Positions 43,063 through 51,964 of a stretch of 64,000 nucleotides of DNA are shown here, in pieces. The translations under genes were made by a program, and so were the position numbers. Numbering within the stretch: the stretch's first letter is position 1; every line of letters starts with the position of its first letter. Below the pieces are notes generated by a model that saw only the letters and a program-made list of their open reading frames with translations, was not told the origin of the DNA and made no database searches. The DNA comes from Eubacteriales bacterium (GTDB taxonomy: Bacteria > Bacillota > Clostridia > Lachnospirales > Lachnospiraceae). The stretch is taken from positions 55,706 through 119,705 of the forward strand of contig JAUNGM010000012.1 in NCBI GenBank assembly GCA_030524545.1. Reading direction: 5' to 3'.

Positions 43063-43899
43063 ATGAAGAAAATCATGTCCGGACTTCTCTGGATACTGGC
43101 ATTGATTTTTGTATTTCCTGTAGTGTTTCTTTTTACCGGGTCTATTACAGGAAACCTGGAATTGAAAGAGCTGATCGGTCCGGTTCTTGGAAACGGTGGA
43201 GGATATGCATCCTGGAAGCTGTTTCCCATGTATCCTACCCTTAAATCCTATGTAGAGCTATTGATCGACACGCCCGGATTTTTTGTGATGCTGTGGAATT
43301 CTGTCAGAATCGTGACCGGTGTGCTTGCAGGGCAGCTTCTGGTGGGAGTACCGGCGGCCTGGGGGCTTGCCAGGTTCCGTTTTCCCTTTCGAAAGACGGT
43401 ATTTACCATTTATATAGCCCTGATGATGATGCCTTTCCAGGTCATGATGCTGAGTAACTATCTGGTACTGGATAGGCTGGGGCTTTTGGATACTCTGGCA
43501 GGAATTATATTGCCTGCGGTATTTTCCACATTTCCGGTATTTATCATGTACCGTTTTTTTGCCGGGCTGCCGGAGGCTTTGATGGAATCGGCGAGGCTTG
43601 ACGGAGCAGGAGAGCTGATGATCTTCTGGAAAATAGGCATTCCCCTTGGTTCCCCGGGTGTAATATCAGCCATGATATTAGGGTTTCTGGAATACTGGAA
43701 TCTTCTGGAACAGCCGATGGCATTTTTAAAAACAAAAGAGCTGTGGCCTCTGTCGCTTTTTCTTCCCGGAATCAGCATGGAGCAGGCAGGTGCTGCCTTC
43801 GCGGCATCTGCAGTTGTCCTGTTTCCGGCCCTGATGGTGTTTCTGGCAGGTCAGGATTATCTGGAGCAGGGGATCATATCCACGGCAGTTAAGGAGTAG
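43063..43899 (+). CDS. ABC sugar-type permease, MalG/UgpE-like
   Basis: A 278-residue permease partner. The EAA motif is ESARLDGAGELMIFWKIGIPLG, and six hydrophobic segments are visible. GGGAGGAATAGCTT precedes the ATG, 3 bases after the first permease stops. Family members import sugars or oligosaccharides with a lipoprotein-binding partner. The unusual point is that a HlyD-type adaptor gene follows 5 bases later in the same operon. Confidence 0.88.
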   Translation: MKKIMSGLLWILALIFVFPVVFLFTGSITGNLELKELIGPVLGNGGGYASWKLFPMYPTLKSYVELLIDTPGFFVMLWNSVRIVTGVLAGQLLVGVPAAWGLARFRFPFRKTVFTIYIALMMMPFQVMMLSNYLVLDRLGLLDTLAGIILPAVFSTFPVFIMYRFFAGLPEALMESARLDGAGELMIFWKIGIPLGSPGVISAMILGFLEYWNLLEQPMAFLKTKELWPLSLFLPGISMEQAGAAFAASAVVLFPALMVFLAGQDYLEQGIISTAVKE

Positions 43900-43904
43900 A
43901 AGTC

Positions 43905-45245
43905 ATGAAACGAAAAAGATTTATTAAATGGCTGGGGCTTTTCTTCGGGGCCATGCTTGTGTTTACCGTATTATCGAGGGCAGCAGATTCCATGAATACG
44001 GCAAGAGTAAGGGTGAGCAGAATGCAGAACCAGATTATTACCCACAAAGTAAGGGGAAGCGGAAAAGTAGAGGGAACCAGGGAGCTGGCTGTTTTCGCAG
44101 AAGACGGACAGAGGGTGGAGCAGATCCTTGTGAAGGAAGGACAGTCCGTAAAAAAGGATCAGACACTTTTGAAACTGTCACTGGATGTCCTTCTGGAGAG
44201 CGTGGAGAAAAAAGAAGATGAACTGGAGGAACTGAACCTGAGAGTTCAGGATCTGAAGAGTGCGGATTCCGTAAACCAGACAAAAAGATCTATGGAACTC
44301 TCACGCGCGCAGACAAATTATAATATTGCCGCCGGAAACGGGGATTACAATGTCCAGGCTGCTCAGAACGAATTAAATCTGGCAAGGCAAAGACTGGATG
44401 ATTATTACGATTCCCTGGGCTTTACCAGTGAGCCTGGAACCAGTGCGGAGGAACAGGCTCTTCAGGATGATATACGGGCAAAGCAGGAAGCGCTGAATCA
44501 GGCGGTCATGAATCGGAATCAGGCTGTCCTGGAAGCACAGAGGGGAATTGAGGATGCCAGTCTTGGGGAAGCTACGGACGGCAGTCTCAAGAATACGCAG
44601 AGACAGATCGAAACAGTACAGAAGGAGCTTGCTAAACTGCAGGAGATTCTGGAACACCAGGGAGAGATCAAAGCGCCCGCAGACGGCGTGATCAAATCCG
44701 TTTCGGTTGTTACAGGAGGGCAGACAGGGCAAGATGCGGCGATGGTGTTGTATGAGCTTTCCGGAGAACTTCGTATGACAGCGTCAGTTTCGGAGGATGA
44801 CATGAAATATGTGGAAATTGGCGGGAATGCAGAGGTCAAGGGCAGCAGCGGGACTGAGTCGGTGGATGCCAGGATTGAGTCTGTGAGCGAGGACAATACG
44901 GACCCCGATATACGGATCCTGACTCTTGTGCTTCCGGAAGATAGTCTATCTATCGGAGAATCGGCGGAATTTACCATCAGCAGGGATGAAGGTCCGTATA
45001 ATACCTGTATTCCGTTAAGTGCCCTGTACGGAGAGAACGGGAAAGAGTATGTTCTGGTGATGGATACCCAGGATTCCGTTTTGGGAGAGGTACAGGTGCT
45101 TCGTAAGGTATCCGTGACCGTACAGGACAAAAATGACAGCAGCGCAGCGCTGGCACCCGGCGCCCTGGCCGGAGACCAGCAGGTTGTCACGGAAGCGGAC
45201 CGCTCTGTAGAGGAGGGCAGCCGTGTCAGGCTGCAGGAGTCATGA
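43905..45245 (+). CDS. HlyD/RND-type adaptor co-transcribed with importer permeases
   Basis: A 446-residue adaptor. N-terminal membrane segment (WLGLFFGAMLVFTVLS), first lipoyl half (VFAEDGQRVEQILVKEGQSVKKDQTL), long coiled-coil hairpin (~95-245, with QTNYNIAAGNGDYNVQAAQNELNLARQRL), second lipoyl half (IKAPADGVIKSVSVVTGGQTGQD) and beta-barrel. Adaptors of this type partner exporters, not importers. Its stop overlaps the start of the MacB-like gene by 4 bases, so these two are a coupled pair attached to the two permease genes. Confidence 0.87.
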   Translation: MKRKRFIKWLGLFFGAMLVFTVLSRAADSMNTARVRVSRMQNQIITHKVRGSGKVEGTRELAVFAEDGQRVEQILVKEGQSVKKDQTLLKLSLDVLLESVEKKEDELEELNLRVQDLKSADSVNQTKRSMELSRAQTNYNIAAGNGDYNVQAAQNELNLARQRLDDYYDSLGFTSEPGTSAEEQALQDDIRAKQEALNQAVMNRNQAVLEAQRGIEDASLGEATDGSLKNTQRQIETVQKELAKLQEILEHQGEIKAPADGVIKSVSVVTGGQTGQDAAMVLYELSGELRMTASVSEDDMKYVEIGGNAEVKGSSGTESVDARIESVSEDNTDPDIRILTLVLPEDSLSIGESAEFTISRDEGPYNTCIPLSALYGENGKEYVLVMDTQDSVLGEVQVLRKVSVTVQDKNDSSAALAPGALAGDQQVVTEADRSVEEGSRVRLQES

Positions 45246-46309
45246 AAAGAGCCATGGGCAGTCTTTGGAAGCATGAAACAGAAAACTCTCTTCCGGTTCC
45301 GGTGCGGTGCAGTCCGGCAAAAGGAAAAAAGTGTCCGGGGACAGTTCTGGTGCTTATCCTGGCAATACTTTGTTACGGAGGCTGCCTTGAGCGCTGCGGG
45401 AGCATACAGAGAAACTCTTCCGTATGTATTGTGCTGGCGGATCATTCGCCGGACAGAGCCGAGGTAAGTGAGATTCTCCGTGACCAAAAGGAAAATGGAA
45501 AAACAGAAGAAATCTGTTTCTATAGAGAAGCAGGGCTTGTGACAGCAAAAGAACCGTCTTTTGGAAGGCAGGCAAAAGCTCTTTTGGCTGATGTGCAGGG
45601 GAATGCCGCTGCTTTTGACTGGTGTATCCGGGGTTTTTCCGAGGACGATCGGGAAGGATGTATCATTGATAAAAAAACAGCAGAGGATTTGTTCGGAAGT
45701 ATACAGGCAGAGGGTAGAGAACTTCAGGTTCATGAGAAACGGTATCAGGTGCGGAGCGTAGTCAGCTGGAAACAGCCTTTGATCCTGATACGCAGTGAAG
45801 ACCGGGAGGCAGTATACGGCAGAATTTACTTTGATTGTGAGGAAGGGAACAGGACAGATCGTGCCAATCAGTTTTTGATGCGGTATGGATTAAGCGGGAT
45901 ACAGGCAGACGGAAGCATTTTTGCAGCAGCGGCAGGGGTATCAGTGCTGCTTTTGCCGATGGCGATTTTCCTTAGGCTGTTTGCCTTTGCAGAAGAGCAG
46001 AGAAGAGGTGCGGAAAGTAAGAAAGAAGGATGGATATGGACGGCGGGAGCTTCACTCATGCTGGCTGTTTTGGTGTGTGTTGGGTGGAAATATTTTGCGA
46101 TACCGTCAGATTGGCTGCCGGGAAAATGGTCGGATTTTTCCTTTTGGTCAAGGCGGATCGCGGAAGAAAAAGAGAAGAATATGTATTTTCTGATGCTGTC
46201 ACGGACAGCGGGAGAAACGGAAATGTTATATTACGCGGTGTCTGCGGCTTTTCGAGGCGTGTTGTCCGTTGTATTCTATTTATGGTGGATTATTTTACGA
46301 AAAAAATGA
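45242..46309 (+). CDS. MacB/FtsX-like membrane protein, divergent
   Basis: A 355-residue membrane protein. One segment near residues 33-53 is followed by an extracytoplasmic region of ~170 residues with a MacB_PCD-like CIIDKKTAEDLFGSIQ stretch. Three segments follow at ~220-245, ~265-285 and ~330-352. This is the topology of MacB/FtsX permeases, but the conserved FtsX signature (GIGVMNIMLVSV-type) is missing and the sequence is strongly diverged. I infer a degenerate or specialised MacB relative that works with the preceding adaptor. The fourth segment is followed only by RKK at the end. Confidence 0.6.
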   Translation: MKRAMGSLWKHETENSLPVPVRCSPAKGKKCPGTVLVLILAILCYGGCLERCGSIQRNSSVCIVLADHSPDRAEVSEILRDQKENGKTEEICFYREAGLVTAKEPSFGRQAKALLADVQGNAAAFDWCIRGFSEDDREGCIIDKKTAEDLFGSIQAEGRELQVHEKRYQVRSVVSWKQPLILIRSEDREAVYGRIYFDCEEGNRTDRANQFLMRYGLSGIQADGSIFAAAAGVSVLLLPMAIFLRLFAFAEEQRRGAESKKEGWIWTAGASLMLAVLVCVGWKYFAIPSDWLPGKWSDFSFWSRRIAEEKEKNMYFLMLSRTAGETEMLYYAVSAAFRGVLSVVFYLWWIILRKK

Positions 46310-46357
46310 AAAGTTTTAAAATAAATCACAAAAAGGTAGAAGATGGATAAGATTATA

Positions 46358-46366
46358 TGGTATAAT
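46358..46366 (+). promoter_or_regulatory. Extended -10 promoter of ptsI
   Basis: TGG-TATAAT (46358-46366), 63 bases before the start codon. There is no good -35 hexamer; the perfect hexamer with TGG suffices. Confidence 0.7.
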
Positions 46367-46429
46367 ACACACTATCGATAGAGACTGTTATACAGACAGC
46401 AATATATGCAGGATGGAGGATAAAACTAT

Positions 46430-48046
46430 ATGAAAGTGTTAGAAGGAAAATCCGTTTTTTCCGGAATCTCAATCGGTAAGATTTCCATACTTCAGAAAAT
46501 GGACACCAGCGTAAAACGTGTTCATATCGATGATACAGCAGCGGAAATCGCGCGTGTAGAAGAAGCAAAAGGAAAAGCTGTAGCACAGCTGCAGAAGCTG
46601 TATGACAAGGCACTTCAGGAGGTCGGAGAATCCGGAGCTGCTATTTTTGAAGTACATCAGATGATGCTGGATGATGATGATTATCTGGATTCTATTCACA
46701 ACATCATCGAGAACGAGAATGTAAATGCAGAATATGCAGTAGCTACTACGGGTGATAATTTTTCTGCAATGTTTGCTGCAATGGATGATGATTATATGAG
46801 AGCAAGAGCTGCAGATATTAAAGATATTTCCGATCGTCTGGTACGTGTTCTTTCCGGATTTGGCGACGGCGGACTGGATGCCGAGGAACCTGTGATCGTA
46901 GTTGCAGAGGATCTGGCTCCAAGTGAAACCGTACAGCTGGATAAGAGCAAGGTGCTTGCATTTGTTACAAGAAAAGGTTCTTCCAATTCCCATACGGCGA
47001 TCCTTGCAAGAACCATGAATATTCCTGCGCTGATCAACATTGAGTATGACGAAAGCATGAACGGACAGATGGCGATCGTAGACGGCAGGAGCGGTTCCCT
47101 GATCGTTGATCCGGATGAAGAGACTCTGAAGAAATTCCAGGATATGAGAGATGAGGAGCTTCGTCAGAGAGCGATGCTCAAGGAGTTGAAAGGCAAGAAG
47201 ACAGAGACCAGGAGCGGCAGGAGCCTTCACCTGTATGCCAACATCGGAAGTGTTGGAGACGTTGCCAATGTGCTTGCCAATGATGCAGAGGGAATCGGTC
47301 TTTTCAGAAGTGAATTTATCTATCTGGAAAAGGATAACTATCCTACTGAGGAAGAGCAGTTCCAGATTTACAAGACAGTTGCACAGAATATGGCAGGCAA
47401 GAAGGTCATCATCCGTACGCTGGACATCGGTGCTGATAAACAGATTGATTATTTCCAGATGGAGCATGAGGAGAATCCGGCTATGGGGTATCGTGCGATC
47501 CGTATCTGCCTGGATCGTCCGGAAGTATTTAAAACACAGCTCCGTGCACTGTTCCGTGCAAGTATGTTCGGCACTATTTCCATTATGTACCCGATGATCA
47601 TTTCCGTTAAGGAAGTGCAGCAGATCAAGGCCATTGTTGAGGAAGTGAAGAATGAACTTACAGAGCAGGGAATTCCGTTCAGGGATGATGTGGAGCAGGG
47701 TATCATGATTGAGACTCCGGCTGCTGTTATGATCAGCGACCTCCTTGCAAAAGAAGTGGATTTCTTCAGCATCGGTACCAACGATCTGACTCAGTACACG
47801 CTGGCAATTGACCGTCAGAATGCAAAACTGGACAACATTTATGATTCCCATCATGAAGCAGTTCTCCGTATGATTCAGATGGTGGTTGACAATGCACATA
47901 AGGAAGGAAAATGGGCAGGTATCTGCGGCGAACTCGGTGCGGACACTACACTGACAGAGCGTTTTGTAGAAATGGGCCTGGACGAGTTGTCTGTATCTCC
48001 GACGTTTGTGCTTCCGGTTCGTAAGATCATCCGTGATATGGATTAG
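46430..48046 (+). CDS. ptsI: Phosphoenolpyruvate-protein phosphotransferase (PTS enzyme I)
   Basis: A 538-residue cytoplasmic enzyme I that passes phosphate from PEP to HPr. The active-site histidine is His188 in KGSSNSHTAILART. The PEP-binding domain shows GIGLFRSEFIYL, IIRTLDIGADKQ, NPAMGYRAIRI and the C-terminal cysteine in GICGELGAD. The length is slightly under the usual 570. A TGGAGG site precedes the ATG. ptsH is not nearby, so HPr is encoded elsewhere. Confidence 0.96.
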   Translation: MKVLEGKSVFSGISIGKISILQKMDTSVKRVHIDDTAAEIARVEEAKGKAVAQLQKLYDKALQEVGESGAAIFEVHQMMLDDDDYLDSIHNIIENENVNAEYAVATTGDNFSAMFAAMDDDYMRARAADIKDISDRLVRVLSGFGDGGLDAEEPVIVVAEDLAPSETVQLDKSKVLAFVTRKGSSNSHTAILARTMNIPALINIEYDESMNGQMAIVDGRSGSLIVDPDEETLKKFQDMRDEELRQRAMLKELKGKKTETRSGRSLHLYANIGSVGDVANVLANDAEGIGLFRSEFIYLEKDNYPTEEEQFQIYKTVAQNMAGKKVIIRTLDIGADKQIDYFQMEHEENPAMGYRAIRICLDRPEVFKTQLRALFRASMFGTISIMYPMIISVKEVQQIKAIVEEVKNELTEQGIPFRDDVEQGIMIETPAAVMISDLLAKEVDFFSIGTNDLTQYTLAIDRQNAKLDNIYDSHHEAVLRMIQMVVDNAHKEGKWAGICGELGADTTLTERFVEMGLDELSVSPTFVLPVRKIIRDMD

Positions 48047-48077
48047 AGCGAGTAGATAGTCCAATGGGTTAATTGAT

Positions 48078-48125
48078 AAAGAGCGCTGTTGTGCAGAAGA
48101 TTTTCTACACAGCAGCGCTCTTTTT
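48078..48125. terminator. Bidirectional terminator after ptsI
   Basis: Arms of about 20 bases built on AAAGAGCGCTG and CAGCGCTCTTTTT pair with two mismatches. It lies between the converging ptsI and LUD genes. Confidence 0.88.
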
Positions 48126-48133
48126 GAGAAAAA

Positions 48134-48769
48134 TCAAAATCCAAGTTTTTCTCCGCAGAGAACTACTTTGATCCTGCCGGGAACGCGGGAATATCTGGTC
48201 ACAAGAATCTGACTGCAAATACAGTCAGGACTCAGACAGTCACCGCAGACACCGGTCTTGGCGCATGGGGTCTTAACGCCTACGCGGATGGCGTTCGGCG
48301 GAGAGGCCAGGGTACGGATGCGGTTTACAGCATCTTCCACACTGGCACACATTTTATCCATGCTTGCAAGAACGATCACATGGGCAGGTCCATGGGCAAT
48401 GCAGGCTACACGATTGCTTGCACCGTCAATGTTTACAAGAATTCCGTCCCTGGTGAATGCGTTTGTGCTGGTGAGGAAATAGTCCGCACAAACGATCTTT
48501 CCGTATAATGCGCGTGCTTCTTCAGAAGTTTTGGCAGATTTTCGGTCAATCACTTCATAATTGCCCTGACAGACTGCGTCAAAGACTCCGGCCTCTGCCA
48601 TGGATTCTGATCCGCCCCAGGTTACGCTGGAACCTTCCGGAATCAGAGAAAGGACTTTTTCTTTTGCTTCCGCGGCTGTTGCGCAGTAGCAGGCTTCCAT
48701 TCCGTGTTTGGCAAAGGCCTTGCCAAGAGCTGCAGCAGCGAGTTCGTAACTATCTGTTTGAAAAGACAT
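48134..48769 (-). CDS. LUD-domain (LutC/YkgG-like) protein
   Basis: A 211-residue single-domain protein of the LUD superfamily (lactate utilisation, DUF162). Family signs are SSVTWGGSESMAEAG, TSTNAFTRDGILVNIDG and GPAHVIVLASMDKMCAS. The C-terminus has a cysteine cluster, ACAKTG-type then GDCLSPDCICSQI, that could bind a metal or Fe-S cluster. In B. subtilis LutC acts with LutA and LutB; no such partners are here, so its reaction is unknown. The ATG at 48769 has AGGAGGA upstream; the ATG at 48823 adds 18 residues without support. Confidence 0.85.
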   Translation of the reverse strand: MSFQTDSYELAAAALGKAFAKHGMEACYCATAAEAKEKVLSLIPEGSSVTWGGSESMAEAGVFDAVCQGNYEVIDRKSAKTSEEARALYGKIVCADYFLTSTNAFTRDGILVNIDGASNRVACIAHGPAHVIVLASMDKMCASVEDAVNRIRTLASPPNAIRVGVKTPCAKTGVCGDCLSPDCICSQILVTRYSRVPGRIKVVLCGEKLGF

Positions 48770-48855
48770 ATGTATGCTCCTCCTTATTCGAAAAATATAA
48801 CAAGATTTTATCATGTGTTTCAAAAAATTATATCATATCACTTTCACATTTTCAA

Positions 48856-48884
48856 TTGAGATACCGTTCAAAATATGATACACT
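48856..48884 (+). promoter_or_regulatory. Promoter of the DegV gene
   Basis: TTGAGA (48856-48861), 17-base spacer, TGA-TACACT (hexamer 48879-48884). Confidence 0.65.
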
Positions 48885-48961
48885 ACAAAAGAAAAACAGT
48901 AAGTAATCTAATTTATCAAAAGTTAAATCAGAATAGAAATCGAATTAAGGAGAAATCAACT

Positions 48962-49831
48962 ATGGGAAAAATTGCCATTGTGACAGACAGCAACAGCGGC
49001 ATAACACAGGATCAGGGAAGGGCGCTTGGGATTTCAGTCATTCCGATGCCTTTTTACATTAATGAAAAGATGTACCTGGAGGGAGTGACCCTTACCCAGG
49101 AAGAGTTTTACAAACGTCTTACTAAGAATGAACCGATTTCCACTTCTCAGCCAAGTCCCGGAGAGGTATGCGGATTATGGGACAACCTTCTGAAAGAATA
49201 TGATGAGATCGTTCATATTCCCATGTCCAGCGGGTTAAGCGCATCCTGTGAGACTGCCATGGGCCTTGCACAGGATTATGACGGCAGAGTGCAGGTAGTG
49301 AATAACCAGAGAATTTCCGTTACCCAGCGCCAGTCCGTTCTGGATGCAATTGAACTGGTCAGAGCAGGGAAGAGTGCTGCAGAGATTAAAAAGATCCTGG
49401 AAGATGAGAAATTTGAATCGAGTATTTATATTACACTGGAAACCCTGAAATACCTGAAACGCGGTGGAAGGATTACGCCGGCTGCCGCAGCAATCGGAAC
49501 GGTTCTGAATCTGAAGCCGGTTCTGCAGATTCAGGGCGAGAAGCTGGATGCCTATTCCAAAGTCAGAGGCAAGAAGCAGGCGAAACGTGTCATGATGAAG
49601 GCCATGAAGGAAGATATGGAGAAACGCTTTGCCAAATATGTGGAAAAAGGGGAAATGTGTCTGGAGCTGGCTTACAGCGGAAGCAGCGAGGAAGTGGAAG
49701 AATTTAAGAAAGAAGTCCAGGAGGTTTTCCCCGGCTTTGACATCCATGTGGATCCCCTGTCTCTGAGTGTGGCCTGCCATATCGGTGACGGTGCGATTGC
49801 GATCGCCTGTGCGAAAAAGGTTACGGTATAG
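48962..49831 (+). CDS. DegV family fatty-acid-binding protein
   Basis: A 289-residue DegV (FakB-like) protein. The N-terminal IAIVTDSNSGITQ and the ligand-binding TSQPSPGEVCGLWDNLL and IPMSSGLSASCETA segments are intact, as is the C-terminal HIGDGAIAIAC. Such proteins present fatty acids to the FakA kinase. The ATG at 48962 follows an AAGGAGAAATCAACT site; the longer frame upstream is not used. FakA is not nearby. Confidence 0.9.
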   Translation: MGKIAIVTDSNSGITQDQGRALGISVIPMPFYINEKMYLEGVTLTQEEFYKRLTKNEPISTSQPSPGEVCGLWDNLLKEYDEIVHIPMSSGLSASCETAMGLAQDYDGRVQVVNNQRISVTQRQSVLDAIELVRAGKSAAEIKKILEDEKFESSIYITLETLKYLKRGGRITPAAAAIGTVLNLKPVLQIQGEKLDAYSKVRGKKQAKRVMMKAMKEDMEKRFAKYVEKGEMCLELAYSGSSEEVEEFKKEVQEVFPGFDIHVDPLSLSVACHIGDGAIAIACAKKVTV

Positions 49832-49934
49832 TCAGGCACTGTAAGCCTGGATAATAAGGATGCCGGGCATAAATAAGGATACCTGGTATGAATGAAAAAA
49901 AGTTTGAAATAAATATTGAGGAGCCAACAAGAAC

Positions 49935-51701
49935 ATGAAGAAACTTATGGAACAGATGGCGGAGGAACTTTCCGCTGCATTTGAAAAAGCAGGATACGAT
50001 CCATCCTATGGAAGAGTTACGGTTTCCAACCGTCCGGATTTATGTGAATTCCAGTGCAATGGAGCTATGGCAGGAGCAAAAGCCTACAAAAAAGCTCCGT
50101 TCATGATCGCTGATGATGTAGTAGCAAACCTTGGGGAGAGCCGTGTATTTTCCATGGCAGAGGTGGTGAAGCCCGGATTTATCAATCTGAAGGTAAAAGA
50201 AGAGTTTCTGGCAGATTATCTGGAAGAAATGTCCGGAGATGAGAAGCTGTCCGTTGCTGAGGCAGAAACTCCGAAGACGATTATTATCGACTATGGCGGC
50301 CCGAATGTGGCGAAGCCTCTCCATGTAGGACATCTTCGTTCTGCGATCATTGGTGAGAGTGTAAAGAGAATCGGAAGATATGTAGGGCATAAGGTGATCG
50401 GAGACGTACATCTGGGCGACTGGGGACTCCAGATGGGATTGATCATCACGGAATTGAAGCACCGCAGCCCGGAACTTGTTTACTTTGATGAAAACTATAC
50501 AGGAGAATATCCGTCAGAAGCACCGTTTACCATCAGCGAACTGGAAGAAATTTATCCATGTGCCAGCGGCAGATCCAAGACGGATGAGGAATACCGCAAC
50601 GAAGCCCTGGAAGCCACACATCTCCTGCAGCAGGGAAACCGCGGCTATATGGCATTATGGAATCACATTATGCAGGTTTCGGTGACAGACCTGAAGAGAA
50701 ACTATGAAAATCTGAACGTTTCTTTTGACCTCTGGAAAAAGGAATCAGATGCCCAGCCGTATATTCCGGATATGGTGGCTAAGATGAAGGAACAGGGCTT
50801 TGCTTATGAAGATCAGGGTGCTCTTGTAGTGGACGTGAAGGAAGAGAGTGATACGAAGGAAATTCCTCCATGTATGCTGCTGAAATCTGATGGTGCGTCA
50901 TTGTATACCACCACAGATCTTGCGACGATCGTGGAGCGTGTAAAGCTCTTTGACCCGGACGAGATTCTTTATGTTGTAGACAAGCGTCAGGAACTTCATT
51001 TCATTCAGGTATTCCGCTGTGCAAGAAAGACCGGACTTGTAAAGGATGAGACTAAGCTGTCGTTCCTTGGATTCGGTACCATGAATGGTAAGGATGGCAA
51101 GCCGTTTAAAACAAGAGACGGCGGTGTTATGCGCCTGGAAAACCTCATTGCGGACATCAATGAAGAAATGTACCGCAAGATTGTAGAAAACAGAAGTGTA
51201 AAAGATAAAGATGCGGATGAAACTGCAAAAATTGTCGGGCTGTCTGCGATTAAATACGGGGATCTGTCCAACCAGGCGACTAAGGATTATATTTTTGATG
51301 TAGACCGCTTTACTTCTTTTGAGGGAAATACCGGCCCGTACATCCTTTATACGATTGTCAGAATCAAATCTATCCTGAACCGTTATATGGAAGAGGGCGG
51401 AGATGTGGATGCAGGAAGAATCCTTTCCGCAGTGAATGAGAGTGAAAAGAACCTGATGCTGCAGCTTACCGGATTTGCCGCAACCGTAGAAAGTGCCTTT
51501 GAGGAAAAAGCGCCGCATAAGATTTGCGCATATATTTATGAAGTATCGAATGCCTTTAATAGTTTCTATCATGAAACCAAGATTCTCAGTGAAGAGAATC
51601 AGGCGCAGAAAGAGTCCTTTATCCGTCTTCTGGTGCTGACCAGACGAGTTCTGGAAACGAGCATTGACCTCCTGGGCTTCTCTGCTCCGGAGAGGATGTA
51701 A
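49935..51701 (+). CDS. argS: Arginyl-tRNA synthetase
   Basis: A 588-residue class I synthetase. The HIGH-like motif is GGPNVAKPLHVGHLRSAIIG, and the KMSK position is replaced by GKDGKPFKTRDGGV, as in many ArgRS. The DALR anticodon-binding domain has NTGPYILYTIVRIKSIL and the C-terminal LLGFSAPERM. The N-terminal Add1 domain carries GYDPSYGRVTVSNRPD. GAGGAG lies upstream of the ATG. No T-box leader was seen in the 103-base gap, which contains short GCC-rich palindromes. Confidence 0.96.
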   Translation: MKKLMEQMAEELSAAFEKAGYDPSYGRVTVSNRPDLCEFQCNGAMAGAKAYKKAPFMIADDVVANLGESRVFSMAEVVKPGFINLKVKEEFLADYLEEMSGDEKLSVAEAETPKTIIIDYGGPNVAKPLHVGHLRSAIIGESVKRIGRYVGHKVIGDVHLGDWGLQMGLIITELKHRSPELVYFDENYTGEYPSEAPFTISELEEIYPCASGRSKTDEEYRNEALEATHLLQQGNRGYMALWNHIMQVSVTDLKRNYENLNVSFDLWKKESDAQPYIPDMVAKMKEQGFAYEDQGALVVDVKEESDTKEIPPCMLLKSDGASLYTTTDLATIVERVKLFDPDEILYVVDKRQELHFIQVFRCARKTGLVKDETKLSFLGFGTMNGKDGKPFKTRDGGVMRLENLIADINEEMYRKIVENRSVKDKDADETAKIVGLSAIKYGDLSNQATKDYIFDVDRFTSFEGNTGPYILYTIVRIKSILNRYMEEGGDVDAGRILSAVNESEKNLMLQLTGFAATVESAFEEKAPHKICAYIYEVSNAFNSFYHETKILSEENQAQKESFIRLLVLTRRVLETSIDLLGFSAPERM

Positions 51702-51738
51702 TAAGCAAAGAAGGAAAGGTTAGTCAGAATCATTGCCG

Positions 51739-51784
51739 GCTGCCGTACAAGTGATTGAAAGATCACAAGTGCGGCAGCTTTTTT
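51739..51784 (+). terminator. Intrinsic terminator of argS
   Basis: GCTGCCGTACAAGTGAT (51739-51755) pairs with ATCACAAGTGCGGCAGC (51762-51778) with several mismatches near the middle, followed by TTTTTT. Confidence 0.85.
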
Positions 51785-51824
51785 ATGATATAGGAAAGTT
51801 ATCACTTTCCTATATCATAAAAAA
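51779..51824. repeat. Long perfect palindrome abutting the argS terminator
   Basis: Perfect 21-base arms (51779-51799 and 51804-51824) around TATC. The arm begins with the T-run of the argS terminator, and the right side ends in six A residues. On the minus strand it would act as a second terminator. Confidence 0.75.
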
Positions 51825-51950
51825 GCACTTCGTGCAATGATGCGCACTCGCACGAGAGGAAAATATTGCTTTGCAATCGTGCTCGGCGCGGCAAAAATGT
51901 GCTTCTTTGGAAGAAATGGAAACCGCGAGGATGTGCGAAGCACATTTTTG
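51825..51950. repeat. Compact cluster of small hairpins (possible mobile palindromic element)
   Basis: GCACTTCGTGC (51825-51835), ATTGC-TTT-GCAAT, and a 14-base inverted repeat CAAAAATGTGCTTC (51892-51905) / GAAGCACATTTTTG (51937-51950) enclosing a smaller CTTCTTTGGAAG stem. There is no credible coding sequence. The dense folding resembles palindromic intergenic elements scattered in clostridial genomes; no second copy was recognised in the window. Confidence 0.5.
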
Positions 51951-51964
51951 TTATGATACGCAGG

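Noticed and set aside
46469-48064. A 531-codon open frame on the minus strand opposite ptsI
   Set aside because: The plus-strand product is unmistakably enzyme I; the opposite frame has low-complexity, His/Leu/Cys-rich sequence with no family resemblance and no ribosome binding site. It is a codon-bias shadow.
49832-49934. T-box riboswitch before argS
   Set aside because: The 103-base gap is too short for a T-box and has no T-box consensus or antiterminator; only short GCC-rich palindromes are present.
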